NCBI RefSeq assembly: GCF_014199435.1
Contig: NZ_JACIJP010000001.1
Coordinates: 1,178,001 to 1,242,000, forward strand
Source: Sphingobium subterraneum
Lineage (GTDB): Bacteria > Pseudomonadota > Alphaproteobacteria > Sphingomonadales > Sphingomonadaceae
Direction: 5' to 3'
Length of the DNA stretch: 64,000 nt
Under the pieces are notes generated by a model, which saw only the letters and a list, made by a program, of their open reading frames with translations, made no database searches and was not told the DNA's origin. Positions 8,214-16,398 of this stretch are shown here, piece after piece. The stretch's first letter is position 1; every line of letters begins with the position of its first letter. Both the position numbers and the translations under genes were made by a program.

Positions 8214-9443
8214 TCAGGCGCCGACATCTTTCATCGAAACGGCGGGATTGGAAAGCCTCTCACGCGCAATCGGTCGCTGCGCGGCGATCAATTGCCTGCC
8301 CATCATAAACTCCGGTGGCGCATTGATGGCCTCGACCGCTTGCACGCGTCCGCCGCGAAGGTGAAAGACCGCAAACCCCGCCGCCGCCGGATCGCCACGG
8401 ATCAAAATCTCATCGGTATCGAACGCGACGCCCGCCATCTGCAGCTTCAGATCATATTGATCCGACCAGTTCCACGTCACCTCGTGCGGAGGAGTCGGAC
8501 GCCCTGCAATCGCGCAGGCAGCCTGCTTGGCTTGTTCGAGCACGTTCGCCACGCTTTCCAGCCGGTGCATGCGATCATAAACGGCAAGCGGTCTCTGCGT
8601 CACATCCCCAATGGCGAAAATCGACGGGTCGGATGTGCGCGCATCACCATCCACGATCACGCCGTCCCGGCACGGTATCCCGGCATTGCGAGCGAGGTCG
8701 TCATTGGGGATGGCGCCAACGCCAACCAGAACGATATCGGCATCGATCAGTCGCCCATCCGCCAGCCGCACCCCGGTGACGCGACCGGCCTCCCCCTCGA
8801 ACGCGGCCACGCTGGCGTTCAGTTCGAAGATGACGCCGCGAGCGCGGTGATAGTTTTGCAAGAATGTCGACAATGCTTCACAGGCAACGCGCGCCAGCAC
8901 CCGATCCTGCAGTTCAACAACGACCGCTTCGGCACCGAGTGCCCGCGCGGAAGCGGCGGCCTCCAGCCCGATATATCCCCCACCGACGACAGCAAGACGC
9001 TTGCCCTTGCCGAGCTTTGATTTGAGTTGTTCGGCGTCAGCGATGCTCCGCAGCGCTTGGACACCGTCGAGCGCAACACCCGGTATGGCCAGTTGCCGCG
9101 CCCGAGAACCCGTCGCGAGGATGAGCGTATCATACGCAATCTCCTCCCCGTCATTCAGGTGGACGCGCTTTGCATCGCGATCGATCCGCACGGCGCGCAC
9201 GCCCAGCTTCAGCGCAATCTCGTTTTCCCTGTAGAAATCCGAAGCCTTCAACATGAGATCGTCGGCGTCCACTTCGCCTTTTAGCCAGGCCTTGGACAAT
9301 GGCGGCCGCTGGTAGGGTGCGATCGTTTCCTCGCCGACGATGGTAATCGGTTCTGTCAAACCATATTGGCGCAGCAGGGCCGCGACCGTACCGCCAGCGT
9401 GCCCGGCGCCGACCACAACCACAGGGTTTCGCGGCGCGCTCAC
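8214..9443 (-). CDS. FAD-dependent ferredoxin reductase
   Basis: Transfers electrons from NAD(P)H to the adjacent ferredoxin. About 409 residues. It has an FAD-binding [10 protein letters not shown] at the N-terminus, a second nucleotide-binding [11 protein letters not shown] near residue 150, ATGSRAR, and the C-terminal FAD motif FAIGDV; this is the putidaredoxin/rubredoxin reductase class. The likely start is GTG at 9443 ([14 protein letters not shown]) with AGAAGAG just upstream; the open frame extends 24 codons further without a family-like sequence. It is first in a two-gene unit with the ferredoxin. Confidence 0.9.
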   Translation of the reverse strand: MSAPRNPVVVVGAGHAGGTVAALLRQYGLTEPITIVGEETIAPYQRPPLSKAWLKGEVDADDLMLKASDFYRENEIALKLGVRAVRIDRDAKRVHLNDGEEIAYDTLILATGSRARQLAIPGVALDGVQALRSIADAEQLKSKLGKGKRLAVVGGGYIGLEAAASARALGAEAVVVELQDRVLARVACEALSTFLQNYHRARGVIFELNASVAAFEGEAGRVTGVRLADGRLIDADIVLVGVGAIPNDDLARNAGIPCRDGVIVDGDARTSDPSIFAIGDVTQRPLAVYDRMHRLESVANVLEQAKQAACAIAGRPTPPHEVTWNWSDQYDLKLQMAGVAFDTDEILIRGDPAAAGFAVFHLRGGRVQAVEAINAPPEFMMGRQLIAAQRPIARERLSNPAVSMKDVGA

Positions 9444-9822
9444 GCTCTTCTCGCTTTGCTCGAGCAACTTGCCACTTGGCCCGGCCGCGCCGGTCGGTGA
9501 AAGCTTACAAAGCAATACGCAATAGGATAATGTTTAATATTCATGAGCTTGTGCTGGAATGTTGCCTTACTCGTCACCCAGAAACGACTGGGGAGCGAGC
9601 ATCTGACTATCTTCGCCGGACGGTATGTGTCCAATTTATTATGCAGATATATATATGCGGATTGCGCATGATGAGCTACCTGATGCGGATATCCTTTTGG
9701 CGGCATCAGCGACGTTGCGATGCGCTCTCCGCATGGTGGGTTGCCCACAATGCATTGGACACATCCATAAAAAGGGCCTTGATTTCCTGTTCGATCAACC
9801 GAAGAACGCTGCGGGGAAACCA
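9444..9822. other. 379-base divergent intergenic region
   Basis: Separates the reductase (minus) from the cupin-like gene (plus). It is AT-rich and highly structured, with an 11-base inverted repeat (annotated separately), a stem CTGATGC/GCATCAG and a small hairpin GTGGG-TTG-CCCAC. A frame open from 9625 into the cupin-like gene encodes no recognisable domain, and I treat it as leader DNA rather than protein. Confidence 0.6.
9625..9764. repeat. Perfect 11-base inverted repeat enclosing a structured 118-base segment
   Basis: ATGTGTCCAAT (9625-9635) and ATTGGACACAT (9754-9764) are exact reverse complements. Between them lie CTGATGC...GCATCAG and GTGGG...CCCAC stems. It sits 58 bases upstream of the cupin-like gene. 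No flanking target duplication is visible (cggt against ccat), so a transposon relic is not supported. A looping operator pair or a folded leader RNA are alternatives. Confidence 0.55.
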
Positions 9823-10263
9823 ATGAGCGACATCGAGACAGCAACTCCGGCCGGACGCGGCTATTATACCTCGATCACCGATCCGAAATTCACATGGCAC
9901 AAGCGCGGCTTGAATGCCCGCATCGCGCTGCTGCCGGTCGGTGAAGACGGCGACAAGGATGCGCCTTTGGTCGGCATCGTATGGGTCAACGTAGGACCGG
10001 CGGACAGACTGCGGGGGCGGCATATGCATCCCGGTGACGCCATCAACCTGGTTGTCGATGGGGCCATGTATATGGATGGAACCTGGCTCCAGCCTGGCCA
10101 AGCCAAGATCGTACCTGCGGAAAAGAATTACGGCGATGCGATCGCGTCGGCAAATGGCTGCATATTTCTGGAGATCTTCGAAAATCACGGGGCCGCAGTG
10201 CCGATTTTCGATGATCCGAAAAATCAGGAATATTTCAACGAGGTCCACGGCCAATACTTATAA
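9823..10263 (+). CDS. Cupin-like protein, paralogue of the gene at 5806-6363
   Basis: 146 residues starting MSDIETATPAG, with a purine-rich GGGGAAA upstream of the ATG. A cupin-type barrel is suggested by GRHMHPGDAINLVVDGAMYM followed by GTWLQPGQAKIVPAEKNYGD. Here the N-terminal motif has two His (HMH), which the paralogue lacks, so metal binding is more plausible in this copy. The C-terminal VPIFDDPKNQEYFNE matches the paralogue's tail. It is transcribed away from the ferredoxin reductase. Function unknown; association with the Rieske locus is by position only. Confidence 0.75.
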   Translation: MSDIETATPAGRGYYTSITDPKFTWHKRGLNARIALLPVGEDGDKDAPLVGIVWVNVGPADRLRGRHMHPGDAINLVVDGAMYMDGTWLQPGQAKIVPAEKNYGDAIASANGCIFLEIFENHGAAVPIFDDPKNQEYFNEVHGQYL

Positions 10264-10352
10264 TGACGCGGGGTTGACAGTTGCGGGTCCCAGAATGCGC
10301 CGCGCTATTGAGGGGTGTATCTCTGCCCGCGGCAAGCCCTCCTCGATGGCCG

Positions 10353-10781
10353 CTATGCCCGCGCTTTCAATCCCGCTGCCAGAATGGCGGTGGACGCGCA
10401 CAGCTCGTCGTTGTCACTGGTATCGCCTGTTATGCCGACCGCGCCGATGGCCGCTCCCGCGTCATTGATGATAATCAGCCCGCCAGCGGCGGCGATCACC
10501 GGGTGCGGGGCACCAGCGGCAAACGATCCCACGAACCACGGACGCTCAATGGCCATATCGGCAACCTTGCGCGAGGACACACCCAGCGACAAGGCGGCCG
10601 CCGCCTTTCCCAGCGCGATTTGCAGGCGACCAAACGACGCGCCATCCTGGCGCTGGAAGGCAATCACATGCCCTCCGGCATCCACAACCACGACGCTGAG
10701 CGGTGCAAGCGACAGACCGCTCGCCTTCTTGAAGGCCTCAGCGATGACGCGATTGGCCAGTTCCAGTGTGAGTTGTGTCAT
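10353..10781 (-). CDS. GlcG/HbpS family haem-binding or unknown-function protein
   Basis: 142 residues matching the GlcG/HbpS family: N-terminal LTLELANRVIAEAFKKA, then SVVVVDAGGHVIAFQR and the glycine-rich C-terminal region GAVGITGDTSDNDE. Members occur in many catabolic operons (glycolate, propanediol, aromatic degradation); some bind haem, but most have no proven reaction. Start ATG 10781 has TGGAGCC upstream. Monocistronic here, convergent with the cupin-like gene. Confidence 0.85.
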   Translation of the reverse strand: MTQLTLELANRVIAEAFKKASGLSLAPLSVVVVDAGGHVIAFQRQDGASFGRLQIALGKAAAALSLGVSSRKVADMAIERPWFVGSFAAGAPHPVIAAAGGLIIINDAGAAIGAVGITGDTSDNDELCASTAILAAGLKARA

Positions 10782-11004
10782 GAGGCTCCACCCTAGATTG
10801 CGTTGAAGATGACTGCCTATGTCACATATGGCATATCATGACTAGACGCAAAGAACAGGGGCGGCGTAGGTTGTCCCGGGCCACGCCGGAACAACGGAAT
10901 GTTCGCCCGATTCTCGAACGATTTTCAGTCAGCCAACGCCACTGACCGCAACGAAATTGGAGCATGCGACGCCTGACGAGCGTGTCCGTTCGGACTAAAC
11001 CGCG

Positions 11005-11775
11005 CTAAAAGCGACCGGCATCGACCTTCAGCCGGTCGCCGGTGATCGACGCCGAGGCATCACTGGCCAGGAAGAGTGCCGCTTCAGCGACTTCCTCGGG
11101 CGATACCCAACGTTGCAGCGCGGCGACGCTGGTGTAGTTTTCCCAGATGATCTGCTCAGGTGGCTTGCCTTCGGCTTCCGACCGGCGAGCGATCACCCGG
11201 TCCATCAGTTCCCCACTGATGGCGCCCGGACACAGTGCGTTGACGCGAACGCCATCGGGACCGACTTCGCGGGCAAGCGCCTCGGTAATGCCGATGATCG
11301 CGAATTTCGTGGCGCAATAGGCGGTGCGCATCGGATAGCCCTTCAGGCCCATCAGCGACGACATGTTGACGATCGATCCCGATTTCTGCGCGCTCATGAT
11401 CCGGGCGGCGGCGCGCATGCAATAGAGGGCGCCGAACAGGTTCAGCTCAATGCAGTCGCGCCATTCGCCCATGTCGACCGAGGTCAGCGGGCTTACCGGA
11501 CCGCTGGCACCGGCGTTATTGATCAGGATATCGATCCGTCCGAACCGTTTTTGCGTGTCCGCAAACAGGGCGTCGACCTGCGCTTCCTGCGTTACATCGC
11601 ACAGCTGTACATAACCGCCGAACGGCTCCACTGTCTGCTGGAGCGCGGCGGCGGTTCGCCCCGCAACGACAACCTCGGCGCCTTCCTGCGCGAACAGTTG
11701 CGCAATCGCGCGCCCTATCCCCGTGCCGCCGCCGGTCACGATCGCCGTTTTCCCCGCCAGTCTCGATGATGTCAT
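11005..11775 (-). CDS. Short-chain dehydrogenase/reductase (SDR)
   Basis: 256-residue classical SDR using NAD(P)H. Cofactor motif TGGGTGIG (residues 15-22), structural NNAG near 88, catalytic Ser in IVNMSSLMG near 142 and Tyr/Lys in YCATK near 157. Start ATG 11775 has GGAGCAACGCA in front. It lies 25 bases behind the D-amino-acid-oxidase-like gene on the same strand and is probably the last gene of that operon, oxidising an alcohol or reducing a keto group formed from the operon's substrate. Confidence 0.9.
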   Translation of the reverse strand: MTSSRLAGKTAIVTGGGTGIGRAIAQLFAQEGAEVVVAGRTAAALQQTVEPFGGYVQLCDVTQEAQVDALFADTQKRFGRIDILINNAGASGPVSPLTSVDMGEWRDCIELNLFGALYCMRAAARIMSAQKSGSIVNMSSLMGLKGYPMRTAYCATKFAIIGITEALAREVGPDGVRVNALCPGAISGELMDRVIARRSEAEGKPPEQIIWENYTSVAALQRWVSPEEVAEAALFLASDASASITGDRLKVDAGRF

Positions 11776-11800
11776 TGCGTTGCTCCAGAAATATATGTGG

Positions 11801-12901
11801 TCACTGCACGGCGGCCGCCAGCAGCCTCGCCGGGTCGAACAGGGGCATTTCAGGTTCCCGCCCCGCGATCAGATCGCCCATCAGGCGCCCGATATAAGGA
11901 CCGATCGTATAGCCGCCCCGCACGCAGCCGAGCACATAGGCGCCCTCGACTCCCGGCAGCGGTCCGGCAAGGGGATAGAAATCCGCAACGTTGACTTCAA
12001 AGCCTGTCCAGCACCGCACCACCCGCAGCCTTGCGAGCGCGGGCAGCACGAACTGAGCGAGTTGCAGATTGGGGATGATGGTTTCGGGGTCGACCTCGCT
12101 CGCGCCGGTTCGCTCATCGATCCGGCCCTGCCATCCCCCGCCGATCAGCACCGTTCCGTTGCCCTTTTGCTTGAGCGTCAGAAGGCCCGTGACGTGCCCG
12201 ATGACCGGATCGACCAGCCGGGGCGCCCGCTCGGTCACCGATACGCTGTTGACCCGCACCCGCACGGGAATGTGCACCCCAAACATCGCCATGGCCGGTT
12301 CGAGGCCCGCTCCACAGGCCAGCAGGATACGCGTTCCATGCACCTCTTCGTCGGCAATGCGCGCTTGGAACCCGCCTTTGGCGCGCGCCAGGAGCGGCGC
12401 ATCCGCGCCCTCGATGATCGTGACACCGGCCTCGCGCAAGGCAGCGCGATAGTAAGTGCCCGTCAGGCTGGAGTTGGCATAGCCATCCTCCGCACACCAG
12501 CTCGCCAATTTCACCCGTTCGCACAGGTTTGGCGCTTTTTCCCGGACTTCCGCTTGCGACAGGAAGTGGATCGGCGCGCCCGCCTCACGCTTGGCGGTCA
12601 TCCGTTCGCGCAGCTGTTCCGCCTCGACGTCGGTAAAGGCCAGAGTGAGCCCGCCGGTTTTCGCAAAGCCGACCTGCTCACCCGCCTCCTCCCAGATCCG
12701 GTGGCCCGCCAGGGCATAGGGCATCAGCTTCACCCGCTTGATCTGGAGCGAAAGCGTCCCCGCATTGACGCCGGACGCGCCGCCGCCGATCGACGCCCGC
12801 TCGATCATCGCCACGCGCATGCCATGCTGGGCGGCACGGATCGCGGACGCGCATCCCATGATGCCGCCACCGATCACGATCAGGTCAAAGTGCGCCGTCA
12901 T
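11801..12901 (-). CDS. FAD-dependent D-amino-acid-oxidase-family subunit (HcnC / D-hydroxyproline dehydrogenase beta type)
   Basis: 366 residues of the DAO fold: N-terminal FAD motif LIVIGGGIMGCASA, followed by IERASIGGGASGVNAG and a C-terminal RGGYTIGPYIGRLMGD. In the HcnABC, opine oxidase and hydroxyproline dehydrogenase complexes this subunit oxidises the C-N bond of an amino or imino acid and hands electrons to the larger FAD/[2Fe-2S] subunit. The gene overlaps the preceding subunit gene by ATGA (12898-12901), so translation is coupled. Substrate not determinable from sequence. Confidence 0.87.
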   Translation of the reverse strand: MTAHFDLIVIGGGIMGCASAIRAAQHGMRVAMIERASIGGGASGVNAGTLSLQIKRVKLMPYALAGHRIWEEAGEQVGFAKTGGLTLAFTDVEAEQLRERMTAKREAGAPIHFLSQAEVREKAPNLCERVKLASWCAEDGYANSSLTGTYYRAALREAGVTIIEGADAPLLARAKGGFQARIADEEVHGTRILLACGAGLEPAMAMFGVHIPVRVRVNSVSVTERAPRLVDPVIGHVTGLLTLKQKGNGTVLIGGGWQGRIDERTGASEVDPETIIPNLQLAQFVLPALARLRVVRCWTGFEVNVADFYPLAGPLPGVEGAYVLGCVRGGYTIGPYIGRLMGDLIAGREPEMPLFDPARLLAAAVQ

Positions 12902-14295
12902 AGCGGCGCCGGCTCGCGAAAGGGAATGTCCTCATAGGCGAAATCGCCCATGAGCGTGCCGACCGGCACCGGGCGCAGCGGCGGACGCGCGGTTCCGGGC
13001 GCTATGCGCGACACATCGACCTGCTCGTGCGCGGCGATGATCTTAGCCACCGACGGAACGCAATAGCGGCCTCCGCACGGCCCCATGCCGCAACGGGTGG
13101 CGGCCTTGACCGCATTGACCGTGACAGCCCCGGCAGCCACCGCCCGCTCCAATTCGTCATGAGAGACCGACTCGCACCGGCAGATCATTTCTGAACCCGT
13201 GAGCGGCACGCGCACCCCGGCCACGGTGAGCCCCGTCATGGCCGCGCCAAACCGCGAAACGCGCTGGCCGTACCGGGACAGGCGCTGCGTTTCCGCTTCG
13301 AAACGGGCTTCGTCCATTTTGCCCAGATCCCACGCCGCCGCCAGCGCCGCGATCCGCCCCTGCACCGGAGCTGCGGCGGCGCCCATCACGCCCGCGCCAT
13401 CCCCGCAGGCGTAAATACGATCCAAGCTGGTGCGCCGATGGGCGTCGGCGCGGACGTGCCACCCGCCCAGCGCCGCGTCGAAATCATGGTCGGCGTGCAG
13501 CAGCCGGGTCATTTCCGTCGCGGGCATCAGCCCATCGCCATAGCAGAGCGCGTCGCAGGCGATGCTGTGGGCCGAAGAGCTGGCGTTCTCCCCAACGGCC
13601 GCGACCGACACCGCTTGCACCTCGTCATCGCCGTTGACTGCGACGATCCTGCTGTTGAAATGGATCGGCGTTCCTCGCTTGAGCAGCGAGAGAGCCCAAC
13701 CCGCGCCTTCCATGCCCAGCTTGGGGTTGGTCATCGCCGCAGGCAGGCAGGACAACCAGTCCGATGGCCCGTTCCGGTCGACGATCGCCGCCACTTGGCC
13801 CCCGCCTGCGATGATCTTCGCGGCCACGAACAGCAGCAGCGGCCCGCAACCCGCGACCACGACATTCCGGCCGGGGAGCACCCCCTCGCTCTTGAGGAGA
13901 ATGGTCGCGGCCGCCAGTCCGACAACACCCGGCGTCGTCCATCCCGGCACTGGCGTCACCCGTTCGCTGGCTCCGGTCGCAAGGATCAGCGCATCGGCCG
14001 TGAAAGTCATGTTGCCGTCGGGTCCAGTGCAGCGCACCGTCCGGTCCGGCTGGACATGCCAACAGCGGTGCGAAAACGCTGTCCGGACGCCGCTCGCCGC
14101 CAGACGGGCGCGCATCTCTGCGCCCGGTCCAGCATCGATGCCCACACCGTTCCAGCGATAGACCTGCCCGCCCGCCCGCTCCTGCTCATCGATCAGAAGC
14201 ACGGACAAGCGTTTGGCGTCCGCCTGTACGGCAGCGGCGACACCCGCCGGACCGCCGCCGATCACGATCACATCGAAATGCGGTTGCTCAGTCAT
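12898..14295 (-). CDS. NAD/FAD-disulfide-reductase-like subunit with C-terminal BFD [2Fe-2S] domain (HcnB / alpha type)
   Basis: 465 residues. N-terminal FAD motif VIVIGGGPAGVAAAV, a second nucleotide fold at VVVAGCGPLLLF, then ACGDGAGV, and a C-terminal bacterioferritin-associated-ferredoxin-type cluster domain with MICRCESV and CGMGPCGGRYC. This architecture is specific to the alpha subunits of HcnABC-like dehydrogenases. Start ATG 14295 overlaps the stop of the ferredoxin-subunit gene (ATGA); a longer open frame upstream runs inside that gene and is rejected. The Fd, FAD/BFD, DAO order is the same as hcnA-hcnB-hcnC. Confidence 0.88.
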   Translation of the reverse strand: MTEQPHFDVIVIGGGPAGVAAAVQADAKRLSVLLIDEQERAGGQVYRWNGVGIDAGPGAEMRARLAASGVRTAFSHRCWHVQPDRTVRCTGPDGNMTFTADALILATGASERVTPVPGWTTPGVVGLAAATILLKSEGVLPGRNVVVAGCGPLLLFVAAKIIAGGGQVAAIVDRNGPSDWLSCLPAAMTNPKLGMEGAGWALSLLKRGTPIHFNSRIVAVNGDDEVQAVSVAAVGENASSSAHSIACDALCYGDGLMPATEMTRLLHADHDFDAALGGWHVRADAHRRTSLDRIYACGDGAGVMGAAAAPVQGRIAALAAAWDLGKMDEARFEAETQRLSRYGQRVSRFGAAMTGLTVAGVRVPLTGSEMICRCESVSHDELERAVAAGAVTVNAVKAATRCGMGPCGGRYCVPSVAKIIAAHEQVDVSRIAPGTARPPLRPVPVGTLMGDFAYEDIPFREPAPL

Positions 14296-14573
14296 GGCCG
14301 GGACACAATTTTCAAGCCGTCGCTGACCGTCCGGCGACAGGCCTCCACGACCTGACCGTCGATTTCGACGACGCATTCCTGACACAGGCCCATCATACAG
14401 AACGGACCTCGTGCACCTCCGTTATTGGGAGCGGTGCGCAACCGGCGTATCCCCGCCGCCCACAGGGCTGCCGCAATGCTCTCGCCCTCCAGCGCATCGA
14501 CGGGGCGGCCGTCGAACAGGATCGTGACCTTCGCCCGGCCCTGCGCAAATCCCGCTATCCGCAGATCAGCCAT
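14292..14573 (-). CDS. Small (2Fe-2S) ferredoxin subunit (HcnA / gamma type)
   Basis: 93 residues. Cluster ligands in CMMGLCQECVVEIDG (residues about 59-73), with a final Cys in VEACRR, matching the Fer2_4 family of small subunits in sarcosine-oxidase/HcnA/hydroxyproline-dehydrogenase complexes. It completes the three-subunit oxidoreductase with the next two genes. Two bases separate it from the DapA-like stop, and it overlaps the next gene by four. Confidence 0.88.
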   Translation of the reverse strand: MADLRIAGFAQGRAKVTILFDGRPVDALEGESIAAALWAAGIRRLRTAPNNGGARGPFCMMGLCQECVVEIDGQVVEACRRTVSDGLKIVSRP

Positions 14574-14575
14574 GC

Positions 14576-15478
14576 CTACCGCAGCCCGAGTTCGCCAAGA
14601 CGCTTTTCAATCGCCTGCAACGCTGGTCCGGCGATCGGCAGGACAGGATCACGCGGAATGCCCGCAGGCCAGCCCAGCAGGTTGAGCGCCGCCTTGAACG
14701 AGGACGGCCACGTTCCGGTACCCATCAGCAGTTCATAGAGCGCGGTCAGCTGGAAATGCAGGTGCGCGCTCTCGGCCGATGGCGCCTGCCGCGCGATCGC
14801 GGTGATCTCTCCCGCTTTCGCGCCGAGAAGTTCCGGGCCGGTCGCGATGAAACCCGCTGCGCCCAGGGCGATGCCGGGCAGGATATAATGGCTTGGCCCG
14901 ACCATGATGGCCATGCGCTCGGCAAACTGCTCGATCAGGTGGGTGAGATGGAAAAAGTCGCGATGCGACTCCTTGATGCCGATGACCGGCACGCATCCCA
15001 TGATCGCGTCGATGTCCGCCAGACTGAGTTCGATCTGGGTCCGGCGAGGCGAATTATACAGGATCACCGGAATGTCGGTCGCGTCCGAAAGACGCGAAAA
15101 GCGCGCCACCAGTTCTTCGCGCGTTGCCTTGATGACATAGGTCTGCGGCATGGCGAGCACGGCCGCAGCACCTGCCGCGTCGGCGGCCTTGGCATAAGCG
15201 ATCGTCTGCTGCGCGCTGGGCGCGCTCACGCCCGTGATAATCGGCACGCGTCCGGCCGCCGCCTCCACCGCAAGACGCGTCAGGTGAGCCCGTTCATCGA
15301 TCGAAAGATTCCAGCTCTCTCCATTGTCGCCCGCCACGCAAATGCCCGTCGCGCCGCATGCGATCAGACGCTCGACCAGCGTCTTGAAATCGGCATCGAC
15401 AATCGAGCCATCCGCCGCAAAGGGAGTAACGACGGCGGGAACAAAGCCGTGGAGGGTGGATCGGTCGAGACGGGTCAT
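14576..15478 (-). CDS. DapA-family (dihydrodipicolinate synthase/N-acetylneuraminate lyase) aldolase or deaminase
   Basis: 300-residue TIM-barrel Schiff-base enzyme. GDNGESWNLS replaces the usual GTTGE loop, the activating Tyr is in VILYNSPRR (around 135) and the Schiff-base Lys in VIGIKESHRD (around 163). In hydroxyproline catabolism a DapA-family enzyme (LhpC/HypD) deaminates the cyclic imine made by the dehydrogenase, and the position here fits such a follow-up step. ATG 15478 is chosen because it makes an ATGA overlap with the lactonase gene; the frame is open much further upstream only as a shadow of that gene. Confidence 0.87.
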   Translation of the reverse strand: MTRLDRSTLHGFVPAVVTPFAADGSIVDADFKTLVERLIACGATGICVAGDNGESWNLSIDERAHLTRLAVEAAAGRVPIITGVSAPSAQQTIAYAKAADAAGAAAVLAMPQTYVIKATREELVARFSRLSDATDIPVILYNSPRRTQIELSLADIDAIMGCVPVIGIKESHRDFFHLTHLIEQFAERMAIMVGPSHYILPGIALGAAGFIATGPELLGAKAGEITAIARQAPSAESAHLHFQLTALYELLMGTGTWPSSFKAALNLLGWPAGIPRDPVLPIAGPALQAIEKRLGELGLR

Positions 15479-16398
15479 AGGGGTCTTTCTGTGGTGTCGG
15501 TTTGGGGAAGGAGTGAAGCGATGTCGGCGCTGTAGATCGAGCCGGATTGCGCCTCGACGATGAACAGCTGCCGCCCATCCTGGGAAAAGCGGACCGCCGT
15601 GGTCCACGTGCCGCCCGGCGTCGCGATGTGCGCTACCTTGTCGCCAAGGGAATCGAACACATAAGCGCGTCCGGCCTGCGCCTGCGCCGCGGCAAGCAGA
15701 CCGCGCGGGTGAACGGCAAGACCATCCGGTCCCAGCCCGCCGGAAAGCTGGATATGAACCCCAGCCATGGGGGGCGTTTCCGGCCCCTGCGTCATCAGCC
15801 GCCAGATCGTGTTCGAACGCGTGAGCGACAGGTAAAGCAGGCGCCCATCGGGAGACAGCGCGACGCTGTTCGGATAAGGCAGGTTGGCGAGGACCGTTAC
15901 CGCTTCGCTCGCCCCGGCGTCGACCTTGAGCAGGCGGCCATAGGGATTGGACAGGCTGCTGCGCCCCGGCTCGGTGAGCCACACGGTGCCGTCGTCGGCC
16001 ACCACCAGATCCGCAATGCCCTGCAACGGTGCACCATCGGCCTTTGTCACGAGCGTCTCCGGTGGATTCGGCCCACCGTTCCACGTCAGCAGCCCATTCC
16101 TGTAATCCGCTATCAGCAGATCGCCAGAACCGTCAAACGCAAGACCATGAGGCTCGCCGTCATATTCGAGCGCAAGCGTCCACTCTCCCTGCGGCGAAAC
16201 CGTAAAGATCCGTCCATAGGGAACATCGGCCAGCCACAGCACGCCATCGCGGTCGAACGCCGGGCCTTCGAGAAACGAGTGCAGGCGCTGGCCTGGTCGC
16301 GTCATCTGCACCCAGGCGTTCGGCGACCCTTTATAATGCAGCGCCTCTGGAAGTCGGGAGAAGAGCTGTGCCTCTACCATCGATACCGGCGCGCTCAT
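15475..16398 (-). CDS. SMP-30/gluconolactonase-like lactonase
   Basis: 307 residues forming a six-bladed propeller. Metal-binding Glu in FLEGPAFDRDG near residue 45, Asn in YPNSVALSPDG near 175, and Asp in GPDGLAVHPRG near 225. Family members hydrolyse sugar or other lactones. Translationally coupled on both sides (ATGA at 15475-15478 and 16395-16398), so it is an integral part of the operon. A lactonase is not part of the classical hydroxyproline route, which argues for a different substrate. Confidence 0.87.
   Translation of the reverse strand: MSAPVSMVEAQLFSRLPEALHYKGSPNAWVQMTRPGQRLHSFLEGPAFDRDGVLWLADVPYGRIFTVSPQGEWTLALEYDGEPHGLAFDGSGDLLIADYRNGLLTWNGGPNPPETLVTKADGAPLQGIADLVVADDGTVWLTEPGRSSLSNPYGRLLKVDAGASEAVTVLANLPYPNSVALSPDGRLLYLSLTRSNTIWRLMTQGPETPPMAGVHIQLSGGLGPDGLAVHPRGLLAAAQAQAGRAYVFDSLGDKVAHIATPGGTWTTAVRFSQDGRQLFIVEAQSGSIYSADIASLLPQTDTTERPL

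Noticed and set aside
9625..9822. N-terminal extension of the cupin-like protein by 66 codons
   Set aside because: Cys/Leu-rich, no similarity to the paralogue, and the ATG at 9823 has a purine-rich ribosome site; the DNA here is structured and flanked by inverted repeats.
11801..14573. Naming the three subunit genes hcnABC and predicting cyanide production
   Set aside because: The same architecture occurs in opine, hydroxyproline and other amino-acid dehydrogenases, and the DapA-like and lactonase partners argue for catabolism.
15479..16084. Fusion of the DapA-like protein to a 200-residue N-terminal region
   Set aside because: The extension is the out-of-frame shadow of the lactonase gene; ATG 15478 gives the standard DapA N-terminus and an ATGA overlap.
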